DNA of 39,854 nt, taken from the NCBI GenBank assembly GCA_030267965.1, contig BRYA01000460.1, positions 1 through 39,854 on the forward strand, given 5' to 3'. The stretch is from Triparma columacea. Its lineage: Eukaryota > Sar > Bolidophyceae > Parmales > Triparmaceae. Below are positions 21,115 to 31,078 of this stretch, in pieces; position 1 is the stretch's first letter; the number at the start of each line of letters is the position of its first letter. The notes under the pieces were generated by a model, which was not told the DNA's origin, ran no database searches, and saw only the letters and a program-made list of their open reading frames with translations. The translations under genes were made by a program, and so were the position numbers.

Positions 21115-22821
21115 ATGTTGCGCTCAAAGATGTTCATCCTGTTCTTAACTACCATGTTGATTTTCTTTGACCCAACCCAGTCAACCCAAACGTGAGCCCC
21201 TACCCCCAACCCCTCGTCGCTCCCCCTCCCCAACCCCCCCCCCCTAATCCCCCTCCTCCCCCCCCCCCCCACTCCCCACCTCCCCACCTCATCCAGGTTC
21301 TACCCTGAAGTTCCCCAAAAGAATTGGACACGCTGGTCTTCCATTATGGGCACTTGGTCTGCTGCTGGGAACTACAAAGCTGGAGATTACAATATTGAAG
21401 TCCATGCTATAGCCCATATGACTTGCGACTCTCTCGGGAATTACCGCAGGACTGGACTCTGCAATAAAACATGTGATGCCATAAATGACAATGAGGTCTG
21501 TGTGAACACCAAATTTGATCCACACTGGTCACCCAAGGGCCCGACGTTCGAATTTGAGTGCGCCGACATTGCCGCTAACACTACCAAGGTCGAGGGAGGC
21601 GAGGTGAGAATGATCTAAAAAAGAAAAGCAGAAGGTTATGTATGTTATACTCAGGCAAACTCCCCCCCACTTTTCGCTTCTCTTGCCGCAAACAGGCTGC
21701 CATGTACATGTCATTTGGCGCCTCTTTTACTTCCAGCAAAGACAGTAACATTGCAAACACTGGGGGCTTCGTCGGACCTTACTCGATCCTCCTCCCTGAC
21801 ACCGACGAAATAGATGGCGAGGTGAGAGTGGGCATTGAAATAGCACCACACACTTGACAGTTCCAAACACTAACACAACCTTTGATCGTCGCTCTGCTCC
21901 TCCCTACATCCTCCGTAGAAGCAATCAGTCACACACCTTCGTTACGTGAAGTCCCTCTCCTCCGATCTTCTGAAGCAACCTCTAAACTACAACCTTTCCA
22001 CGGATGACGGTGGCTTTGATAGAATGTTCGGGCAAGTTGCCCTCGAAAACACGATAAACATCCAGACAGCTGAAAGCACCGAGGACATATACGCCGACTA
22101 CGTTGGCAAGGACTGCACCCACGGCGACGTCGCCGAGTTGATCGTGCTACCCTTGATCGAATTTAGGGATAATGGTGCTGGCCAGTCCCCCGGCGTGCTC
22201 TTTAAGTATCAACTCCTCGTGGACATTCAGCAAACGGACGACAAGTACAAGCCATTATTGAAATTTTTGTTTGACAGGCTTTCCGCCGAGTCGCACTCGC
22301 CCGTCTCTGGACCTTTTTGTGCCAACGGCAAAACCTACGGGTACATGTTCGACCTTACCTTTGACAGCGAAGACAACGACAAGAAGGCAACCTTCGTTTC
22401 CGGCTGCCTGGAGGGTCACGAATGTGTGCCCACCCACCTCGAGGGTTGCCAGCAATGTGGAAACCCAGGTGAGAACGAACGAATATGCGCAATGTAACGT
22501 GCAATGGCCTATCAACTAACACGCTCCGCTCCGCCCCTTCCGCTCCTTCCGCTCACCGCAGAAATATACGAGGAACCCGTGACCACTATCAATCTCGAGA
22601 TTGTGATTTATCTTGCCATAGCAACTGCCTTGCTTCTCCTTACTCTCTGCATCATGAGCTGTTACATTTGCCGGATCAAGAGACAGATGAAGGAGACGAC
22701 TGAAATGACTGGGCTTAGGAGTTTAGTTGGGGGGGGGGGCGGACCTTTACTTGAGGATAACCGTTCTACGACGGGGGAGTTTGACGGTGATAAAGGAGTC
22801 TATGGCGAACTCGATTCATAA
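21115..22821 (+). CDS. Single-pass surface protein, paralogue 2
   Basis: Five exons (21115-21191, 21297-21603, 21696-21821, 21919-22468, 22562-22821) give 439 residues. The signal peptide is MLRSKMFILFLTTMLIFF. The lumenal region has CNKTCD and NEVC cysteines, several Asn glycosylation sequons, THLRYVKSLSSDLLKQPLNY and SGPFCANGKTYGYMFDLTFDS. The membrane segment (about 364-388) reads IVIYLAIATALLLLTLCIMS. A basic stop (RIKRQMK) and a tail with a Gly run follow. Most blocks align with the protein at 17941-19675, with the phase-2 first intron conserved. This copy has extra introns splitting the first half. It probably acts at the plasma membrane or in the secretory pathway; ligand and partners are unknown. 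Confidence 0.75.
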
Positions 22822-22833
22822 CAAACCTTGGAG

Positions 22834-23065
22834 TGTACATATTGTCTGATTTGTTCTAAAACTGCTGATATTGAGATTTTCAATTTTCATACTTTTAATT
22901 GGTGGTGCGAATGCAGACTGTGCTTCCAACCTATCCATACCATCCCTTGTAGTCCATTGAAGCCTTATTATCCACCCTTGGAGGACGCTGCAATGTACAT
23001 ATTGTCTGATTTGCTCTAAAACTGCTGATATTGAGATTTTCAATTTTCATACTTTTAATTGGTGG
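22834..23065. repeat. 72-bp direct repeat pair between convergent genes
   Basis: TGTACATATTGTCTGATTTG and the following sequence at 22834-22905 recur at 22994-23065, 160 bp further on. I find one mismatch (TTGTTCTA versus TTGCTCTA). The pair lies entirely within the 3' flanks of paralogue 2 (+) and the LRR gene (-), is AT-rich, and is separated by 88 bp of unrelated sequence. Confidence 0.92.
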
Positions 23066-23087
23066 CAAAATGTTTCTTCATAAACCA

Positions 23088-24024
23088 TCATCCCACAACA
23101 GTGTTATCAACCTTCCCTCCCATCGCCGCATTAAATTCATTCTCAGCAATCAAATGCCCAGTATCGTCCGCAAGCGTATCGCCGGCAGTCACAGCCTCTT
23201 TCATATCCGCAGGCTTGCTGTCCGCAGAAACGACGGAGGTGCTGAAGCCATCCAGAGTTTGAAGCTTAGGTATCAGCGATCCAATTGTCGACTTGTAATG
23301 CGGAGTAGTGTCTACCAAAGGGTTCTCCCTCAAGTCGAGCTCTAACAGTCCAGCGGGGAAAGCCTCTCTCTCCGGAAGCGACCCTTCTATTTCATTGTCT
23401 TTCAAATTCAGTATCATTAGCATTGTTGGGAGAGGCGAGGGGAACTCGGAAAGGGAGCAGGACTCAGCATCTAACCTAAGCAGTGCGTTTAAGGGTTTCA
23501 GCACCAAAGAGAGTGTCGAAGAAGCACATTCACAGAAGGAAATGTCTAAGTGCAGCAACGATGAAGCGATTTCAAAAGTGATTGGTGAAGTGGAGGGAGG
23601 AGGGGACAAGAGGGTGGCGTTGTTGGACAGAATCAGCTGCATAAGTGAGTTCGGAGGAGACACAAGGGGAAGGATCTTATCAAGGGTCAACTCGTCGTCA
23701 CTCGAGGAAAGGTCGAGGGAGACGACATTGTTCAAGTTGGAGATTTCTTCTGGGACAGCTGAAAGTTCCTGCTCCTTCAATACGACTTCAACGGTGGGTA
23801 AGTTTATCGAGTTTATCTTACCCATGCAAACCACGCCTCCTACCTTTAAAACCTTTCCCTTTTTCTGCTGAACTTTTTAGTCCCTCGACAAGGGTGGTGA
23901 GGTCCTCTGGCTCGTGGTAAGTAAAGAGAGAGCAATCTTCTTCCTTCTGTAGCATACTGAGAATCTCGGAGGGGGAGGAGGGGGAGGGAGCCAACGGCAG
24001 CTCTACGGATGATCCAGAACCCAT
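23088..24024 (-). CDS. Small leucine-rich repeat protein, probable N-terminal frameshift
   Basis: The certain part runs from MGKINSINLPTVEV (ATG at 23825) to the TGA at 23088, about 245 residues. It has clear LRRs: VEVVLKEQELSAVPEEISNL, NVVSLDLS, SLMQLILSNN, SLLHLDISFC, ALLRLDAESCSL, MLMILNLKDNEI and LLELDLRENPLV, then a cap (LIPKLQTLDGF). This regular pattern resembles SDS22/plant-type LRR adaptor proteins. Upstream, an ATG at 24024 opens MGSGSSVELP...EGLKSSAEKGKG in another frame. That reading would join to KVLKVGGVVCMGKIN if one base were removed at about 23843-23866. The second frame is open through the join, so a one-base indel is likely. If not, the protein starts at 23825. The function is unknown. 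Confidence 0.7.
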
Positions 24025-24165
24025 TGTCAGGATTTCATGTCACAAAGTGCAGTTATAAAGGGAGAGGAATTCTTGTTTGCCCACGATCCGATACTACACC
24101 AAACGTTTATTACCTCCCCTCCCGTCCTCGCCCACCTGGTTTCAATAAACCATAACCAACAAACG

Positions 24166-25534
24166 ATGACAAGCTCCCAAAATTCCCTTCCCCCTGGCTC
24201 GAGGCGCTGGGTCTTCATCCGTGATCTGGTATTCCTCGTGATACTGGTAGTAGCTCTCCACGTTGTGTTCTACGTTGAGACCCATCCCGGCCTCTCAGGA
24301 AGCCTCTGGCTTGTGAAAGTGTTCGCGCCCGAGGATTCGACAGACAAGCCAATCTTCGATGTGGGCTTCCTCATCACCACCCCCCTCTACAAGATTTTGG
24401 CCTCGTCCGACTTTATCAATGACATCTTCGCCGGACTAAATTCCATGGTGAGAAAGGGGGAGACAGAGAAGAGGGGGGTGGGGAGGGCAAAAGGGGAAGC
24501 TCATGAACCTCCCCAACCCCTTGCTAACCACCACAACTCGCTACGCCCATTGCAGTTCATTTTCATGTCCCTCCCTTACGTCCTCAAGGTGACCTTTTGG
24601 CAGGCAGACTATACTTTAGCGTTCCGGGTCATTGCGACCCAACTCTTTCGTGCCTTTTGTGGTTTCTTCACCTTCCTTCCCCCGTCCCGTGAGTTCTTGC
24701 CCTCGTACTGGGACTACCCCGAGGCAATTTACTGTGTCGCTGGCACGATGGACTGTAGCATTCCTCCGGATCGGAATAACCCCGCTCCCTTTGTCACGTT
24801 TTTCTCAGGACACGTAGCCATGGTGGTCATCATCGGCAACCACATGTACACTAGAGGGTTCAGGAAGAGCGGGGTTGCGATGCATGTAATGAACATGATG
24901 CAGGTTTTGAGGTGAGCGATACGATGAGAGCAGGGTCCTGGATTATTATCGCTATGAGCCCTGACCCATCATCCATTGCAGGTTGCTGGCAACAAGGGGT
25001 CACTACTCGATCGACCTCATCATTGGCTGGGTCGTAGCCGTGTACGTATCTAACCCCGCTGAGAGGATGGGTCGGTACTTCTCCCGTGGCACTCCCGAAA
25101 CCTTTTCCCTCTTCCCCAAAATCTCCCTGATCAACATCTTTGAAATGGTCGCAGGGATCAAGGACGTTAGAGTCGGAGGAGGATATCAATCCACCGACAA
25201 CCTCGAGGGCATTTCAACCCTGAAGCTGAGCCACTCCATGGCCAGCGATGCGGCACGGGACGCGTACAAGACAAGCGCAGCGAGGATAAGACAGATCGAG
25301 GCTCAGCTCGCGGACGCCCAAGAGAGAGCCTCGAGACAGCTGAGCAAGGTGGGGGCAGAGGAGATGAAGGAAAGGTTCAACAAGCTCAACAGGGAGGAAA
25401 TGATGCGCGCCCTGAGCGCGGCAATCGGGGCGGAGGAGATGAAGCAGAGGTTTAACAAGCTAAATAGAGAGGAGATGATGAAGGCTTTGAGCGCCGCGGC
25501 TGCAATCATGGCGTTTGGTGCAAAGGAAGAATAA
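24166..25534 (+). CDS. Sphingomyelin-synthase-like PAP2 (PAP2_C) membrane enzyme
   Basis: Exons are 24166-24447, 24556-24911 and 24982-25534, giving 396 residues. Several hydrophobic segments start with LVFLVILVVALHVVFYV. The catalytic motifs are FFSGHVAMV (Ser-Gly-His, about 178-180) and GHYSIDLIIGW (His 220, Asp 224), as in the sphingomyelin synthase/PAP2_C family. These enzymes move a phosphocholine or phosphoethanolamine headgroup onto ceramide-type lipids in Golgi or plasma membrane. Which headgroup is used here cannot be read from sequence. The cytosolic C-terminus is unusual: two 25-residue repeats (GAEEMKERFNKLNREEMMRA / GAEEMKQRFNKLNREEMMKA) follow a helical region. It converges on the plastid protein gene, 71 bp apart. 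Confidence 0.8.
25352..25501 (+). repeat. 75-bp in-frame tandem repeat (two units)
   Basis: Units at 25352-25426 and 25427-25501 encode 25-residue, highly charged amphipathic helices in the SMS-like protein. Many differences are at third codon positions (for example AAC to AAT), so the duplication is not very recent and the protein sequence has been kept. Confidence 0.85.
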
Positions 25535-25605
25535 AAAACTCTCGTTTTGCGAAAAAAATAACTGACTAACTAATTAACTAACACTAACTAAATAACGTTG
25601 CTCGA

Positions 25606-26763
25606 TTAGGACCCCCTTGCAAGTGCCTTTTGCTGCGCCGTTGTCAGGCGCTTTGCCGCAGGGGCAGTTGCTTTAGCGGGGGTTGCAGTCGTCTTTTTCT
25701 CAGCCTGTTTCTTCTGAGCGGTCGTCATCTTGGCTGATGGTTTCGCTGGGGTAGCAGGGGCGGGGGAGGTCTTCTTGGTGGGAACGGACTTTGCCGCAGG
25801 GGCAGCGGGGGCGGCAGACTTCTCTGCCTGCTTCTTTTGTGCGGTAGTCAGCTTCTTGGCTGATGGTTTCGCTGCGGTAGCAGGGGCGGGGGAGGTCTTC
25901 TTGGTGGGAACGGACTTTGCCGCAGGGGCAGCGGGGGCGGCAGACTTCTCTGCCTGCTTCTTTTGTGCGGTAGTCAACTTCTTCTCGACGGCAACAGGCG
26001 CAGGGGCAGTTTTCTTCGCAGTGGCCTTGGGGGCAGGGGAAGGCCTGGAGACAGGGACGGGTCTTGAGGGAGCAGCCTTCTTTGCGGGTTCGGGCTTGTC
26101 TTTCAAGTCATTCACACTCAAGGGCTTCGCAGGCTTGGGCTTGGCAGTAGCGACCGCCTTGCTAACTTTCTGCGTGTCGGCTCTAATCGGTTCATACTTC
26201 AGGTCGATTTTGGCGGAACCTTTTCCCTTGACGGACCTCTGGGACTGCATCATTGCGACGGGGTCTTCGGCGGCCTTGGGGAGGTTGGCAGGGGTAGCCT
26301 TATTGGTAGCAGCAGCGGAAGCGACCGTATTGCCAATGAAAGGCAATTGAACCCCCACTTGAGTAGTCAGAAGGGCGGCAGAGAGGGCGAAAGGGGCAAG
26401 TGGACGCAAGACCTTGTCAAACACTGACTGTAATATGTTGTGTTGTTTTGAGTGTCAGTCAGCCAGTCAGTCATGTGGTGTTGTTGTTGTGAACGTGAAT
26501 TAGAGTTTGGGTGGGATATTGCGAGACCAACAAGTCAAATGGGACGTTTACAAGCTACTTCATTCCAATTACAGCAGTATTTGTCTCTAAACCTGAGGAG
26601 GCACCCCAGAAACCAGTCTACTCACCATCGTCGTCGAAGGCTGGTCGCGGTTCTGAGCTTTCATTGACAGAGCGCTAGACTCACGCCCAACAAACGCCCC
26701 TGAATTAACGAAGGCCATTCCTGGAGCAAGGATAGGCGCGATGATTGCCAAATGTAACTTCAT
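25606..26763 (-). CDS. Plastid (probably thylakoid) targeted Lys/Ala/Pro-rich repeat protein
   Basis: Exon 1 (26763-26626) is too short to show as a long frame. It encodes a signal peptide (MKLHLAIIAPILAPGM) followed by AFVNSGAFVGRESSALSMKA, a bipartite presequence of the kind used for complex red plastids. A GTGAG donor and ACAG acceptor (intron 26428-26625, phase 0) join it to exon 2 (26427-25606); the total is 319 residues. Exon 2 opens with a hydrophobic stretch ending VASAAA, which could be a thylakoid lumen signal. The rest is low complexity, rich in Lys, Ala, Pro and Thr, with a 42-residue repeat (LTTAQKKQAEKSAAPAAPAA core) present twice and a third partial copy. There is no catalytic domain; binding to membranes or nucleic acid through its basic character is speculation. 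Confidence 0.72.
25731..25982 (-). repeat. 126-bp coding tandem repeat
   Basis: Two nearly identical 126-bp units (25731-25856 and 25857-25982) encode the 42-residue Lys/Ala/Pro repeat. Near-identity at the DNA level implies recent duplication or gene conversion, in contrast to the diverged repeat in the neighbouring SMS-like gene. Confidence 0.85.
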
Positions 26764-27024
26764 CTTTCAATTTTTGTAAACTCTTCACTTCAAGTGAAGC
26801 GTGCAAGATTCCTTCAACAAGATCTATCTTACAGTTAAAACACAACCACAATACAACGGGTTTTGACTCGATTTGAAGTTACATCGTAACCCTCTACTGC
26901 AACGATCGCGGGTGGAGAACGAATGGAAAACGACGAAGTTTTTACGTGTATGAACTCCCTCATTACCTCTCTCACTCCTTACCCCCCCCCCCTCACCAAA
27001 GCCCCCCATCTCACCCCGACTACC

Positions 27025-28775
27025 TTACACCCCCCCCAGGATGGGCCCCCAGTTGCTGGCATATCTTCTAATGTCGATGTCGCTGGTGTTCTCAGGTTCC
27101 ACACATGCATGCGAGTCGAAGGGGTTCCCCGTGGGTATCTTGGGCCTATTGCCGAGTCTAACCATGCTGTACTCGTCCATGTCTGCCCTTGTTAGGCAGG
27201 GGCTGTCGTTGTAGGGCATCTTGACGCTTGGCTTCTTGAGGAGCTTGTGGGCACCCATCCCTGCACTGGTGCGGCCCATGAATTGTGTCGGTATAACGAG
27301 CGCGACCTGGCTGACCTCCTTCGCATCATCCTTCCCATCGACCAGAGGAGGAATGTCAGTTGCGTTGGTGCCCCCCTTCCACAGCCTCGTGGGCCTCATT
27401 TTCTCATCGAGGGTGAACCTGTTGAGCCGGAACGGGAACTTCCCCTGGCTCTCCGCCAGCTGCCTGTTGGCAAGTTCGTGCATCTAGCAGGGAGTATGGA
27501 GGGGGGAGCGAAGGAGTTAGCCACGACACCAAGGCTAACGCGACCCATCCAGCGAGCGCGTTCGCTCCGCTCCGCTTCCCCCGCTGCCCTCNNNNNNNNN
27601 NNNNNNNNNNNNNNNNNNNNNNCCCCCCCCCCACCACCACTCACCTTCTCAATCCTCTTCTTCTTCGCCTTTTCCTCGGCCCTCGCAAACATGTCGTCGT
27701 CGCCCTTTTTCAGCTTCCTCTCCAGAGATCCCTTCCCCCCCCCCACCTCATCATCGTCGTCGTCGAACCAAACCCCAGGATCGGCCATCTTCAGGGCATC
27801 GTACTTTCCCCCGTTGAGAGTCGTGTCGAACAACTCCTGTCGCTTGTTCTTCCTGAAGACATGGAGCTTCTTCAGTCTCGAGATTTCATCCCCGTGTTCC
27901 TCCCCGACCTCTTTCGCGGCTTCCATTTCGTCCTCCATCGTGAAATTCGCCGCCATCATGTCTGACTCCTCTCCGTCCTTGCTGTTCTCGACCGTGACTT
28001 TGCTCTTGACAAGGACCTCGTGGAACTCAGCAACCTCGTGAGGGTGCGGTTGGTACCTCAGAGTAACGGGCATCCCACCCTGCCTCTCCTTCTCGACCGT
28101 CTTCAAAAATGTCTTGTCCTCAGCCTTGGGAGGAGCGTAGTTCTGCTTCGCTCGCAGCTTCTTGTCACTCTCGACCGCAGTTTTTCTCCACTTCAAAACG
28201 AGCCCCTCCTCAAAGTTTGTCAGGTCCTCTAAGTCCAGCCACATGTCGACTTCGGCCTCCTTCTCCTTTTCGAGCGCCTCGTGACCCTGCTCTCCCATCA
28301 CTGCCATCAAGGCGCCGCTGTCCGACGAGCCGGCCAGGAAGGTCGACGGCGTGTAGCCTCCGCCCTGACTCTGCGTCCATTTCTCCTCGAGCTCGTCCTT
28401 GAGTCGCTGCAACCTATTCACCTCCTCCACGACCTTCAACAAGTCGCCCGCGACGGCGTTTTTCTTCTCCCCTCCTTCCTCTTGATCTTCAAACCCCCGG
28501 CCGACCTCAACCCTGCTCATGCTCACCACCTCACGGGTCCAGTACACCCTCTCATCGTTCACATCGTGCTCCACCCCAATTGCGTCCCCCGCAGTTTTGA
28601 CCAGCGTTGTTTGCCTGTCCGTCACATCATCAACGATTTGTCCCAAAGCCCTCAGCGCAGCATGGACTCCTAAAGCGCCCTTTTGCTGCTGGGAGTCCAA
28701 CCACTCGCACATAACAGCGGCAGACGCGATATATTGAGATCTAAACGCCCGAAGGGACTGCTTGCTCTGCTCCAT
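27025..28775 (-). CDS. Hypothetical acidic coiled-coil protein, two exons
   Basis: The start is the ATG at 28775 (MEQSKQSLRAFRSQYIAS). A C-rich tract ending CAG just upstream (about 28805) hints at an intron in the 5' leader. Exon 1 is 28775-27645 and exon 2 is 27483-27025, giving 529 residues. The protein is helical and charged: heptad-like parts lie near 120-160 (VVEEVNRLQRLKDELEEKW) and 330-375, with an Asp run after DPGVWF. The C-terminal exon is less charged and looks more conserved (HELANRQLAESQGKFPFRLN, VALVIPTQFMGRTSAGMG, YASNWGPILG). I recognise no family. The intron holds the 31-base N gap, so a small missed exon there is possible. It is divergent from the gene at 28991. Confidence 0.65.
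27592..27622. other. Assembly gap (31 N) at a C run
   Basis: There are 31 N, followed directly by ten C. The gap lies within the intron 27484-27644 of the coiled-coil gene. C-rich and G-rich runs are common in introns here, and this one probably stopped the assembly. Confidence 0.95.
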
Positions 28776-28990
28776 GGTAACCTTTGTTGTTGTTTTGAGC
28801 TTCCTGGAACGAGGGGGGGGGGCTGAGGTGAGTGGTTTGTAGAAATTTGCCAAAAAAAAGAGAACTACGACGATCTAAAACGACACCCATACACATTTGA
28901 AATAGAAAAGACGGAACAACTTGCGTTTAAACCCACTTTTCTCCTGTTCTCAAAAAATCTGTTTGCTCCTTGGTCATTCAAACTTTGGGG

Positions 28991-30977
28991 ATGAGTGAAG
29001 CTACCCCCGCTTCGGGCCCTCAAGCTCAGCCCTCGCCCCCCCCGGCTGGACTTTCCCCGATGAAGACAGCGGCGAAAAAGAAAGTTTTACCCACAAACCT
29101 CCCACCCACCCCGCCCCGTAATGAAGTTTCCTCCCCCTCTATTTCCTCTCCTCCCCAGTCTCCTCTTTCTTCGGCTAAGGACGACGAAATATCGTCAGAT
29201 GTTTCACTTGTGGTATCTCAGGATGACTGCGGCAGTGATTCGGACTCAGGTGGCTCCCGACAGTCTAATAAGAGCGAGGAGGTGAGGACTCATGGGTGGA
29301 GGAGATTATGGGCGGCGATGACGACCGGGATAGTCGCGTCGGTAGCAGCGGCTGTAGCAGCGATGGCTAAAACGATGACGACAGCGATGGCTACAACGTT
29401 GGCAACAACAATGTCCTCGCCAGCAGTCTTACCCCCCTTTCCCTGCCCTTCCCTCCCCTCCCCTCCCCTCCCCTCCCCTCCACCCGCAGCACAACATCTA
29501 CTCCTCCACCCCCTCCCCCCCCCCGAATCACCTCTCCCCTGCCCCTACCCGCCCCCCTTCTAACTTTTCGACCCCCGGCTCGGGGGTTTCCAAGAAGCTC
29601 TCGCCAAATTTGACCCTCCCGAAACCAAGGCTCGAAGAGAAGACGGAAAGTTTTGGGGAGAATTTTGTCCTGCGCACCCTTATGGAGCACTACAATGGCG
29701 GCGAGAGCTACAACGGCGTGCTTGTGTTGCCCTTGCGAAAGTTTCGGCAGCTTTGCAAGGACTGTGGGTACATGGACGACAGGACGGGGGAAAAATTTGG
29801 CAAGAAGCTATCCGCTGGTAACGTTGCTGTGGCGTACCAGACTGCTGTGAGCCACGTGCAACCGGCATTTGGATTGAACGGGGTGCACAAGGGTGCAGTT
29901 ACGACCTTGGAACGGATTGAGGAGCTGCTCTGGAAACCAACGAAGAAATCAAAGGTGAGCTTGCCGAGTGGCACGGCCGTTGAATTTCAGCGGCAGCACC
30001 CGTCTGTCTGCTCCTTCCCACATCCTCACACCCTCTTCTCACCGCAGAACAAGGAGGAACTTGTGGAGCCTTCCCCAAGAAACATTTCCAAAAAGAAGGA
30101 GTTCCTGCAAAAGAAGCTCCACGGGGGCGGAGGCGCGACCCACTCGGACAGGATCATGGTACCATGCCAGTTTCGTGCCGCGCTTGTGGACCTCTCTGTA
30201 ATGTTTTATAACTCTATGATTACCAAAATCTTCGGAAGGTCCATAGTGAACCTCAACGATGCAGAGAGGAGGGCAGCGGAGGAATCGGCATTCGAAGTGT
30301 TTTACCGGAAGTACTTGGTAAAATTCACCATCAAGACGTGCTCCATCGATTCTTCTTCAGAACTATTCGACAACGTAACCGATCTCCTGTGCAATCCTAA
30401 TGTGAAGGAAATGTACATGAATGAGATCTCCGCCTTAACAGCTCTGCACGACTGGTATTCAGAGAGCGAAAGGGCGAAGAAGGCGTGGGACACGGCGCAC
30501 GGAAAGGCGGGCAGTGCAGGGGTGAGCCTGAGGGCAAATTTGAAGCTCGTCACGTACAAGGAGTTCGTGCGATTTTTGACGGATTTTGGAGGGATTCCTT
30601 ATTTCATCAATTCGACCCAGGTCTTTCATGTATTCAGGCACGTGACGAGGCGATGCTTGATGAGGAGGGGCGAGAAGCCGAAATTCCAGCTCAAGAAAGA
30701 CAGGAAGGGAAGGAAGTGGAGGCAGGTGGAGCTCACAGGATTGGAAAATAACCAAACAGCCGACCATGACGAAGTCGAGAGACCGGATTTTCTCAACTTC
30801 TCACAATTTTGTGAGTGTCTTGGTCACTTTGCCGTGGCAGCATTTACGCACGAGACCACCGAGGAACGCTTGATGACACTTTGGAAGTGGTTTGACCAGA
30901 GCGATGGGCACACCGAAATTGGAAAGCACAAGAGCAGCAGCGGGGTGAGGTTTGCCATTCGGAGTGGTTACGAATAA
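28991..30977 (+). CDS. Conserved-looking hypothetical protein, EF-hand-like helical domains
   Basis: Exons are 28991-29281, 29490-29954 and 30048-30977, giving 561 residues from MSEATPASGP. The first about 140 residues are Pro/Ser-rich and disordered. The folded part has two related helical regions: one near FGENFVLRTLMEHY...VLPLRKFRQLCKDCGYM, the other near VTYKEFVRFLTDFGGIPYFI and LNFSQFCECLGHFAVAAF. This FxxFxxdfg plus hydrophobic-helix pattern recalls EF-hand-like domains of flagellar and cytoskeletal proteins, but I see no complete calcium loop and do not name it. Intron 2 (29955-30047) is 93 nt, in frame and stop-free, yet has GTGAGC and CCGCAG ends. A GTGAGG near 30941 might be a further donor. 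It converges on TMEM107, 101 bp apart. Confidence 0.65.
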
Positions 30978-31078
30978 TGCTATACACTAATGCTAAAGGT
31001 GCTGACACTGCACTGCCAGAGCTTCGAATATTGAAACAACACTATTTGCATTAAGAACCGCCGCCGCCTGCTGAGGCT

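Noticed and set aside
25560..25597. TAAC/CTAA-rich stretch resembling interstitial telomere repeat
   Set aside because: The units are ACTAACTAA-like and lack the CCC of the telomere unit; it is simply the AT-rich gap between two convergent genes.
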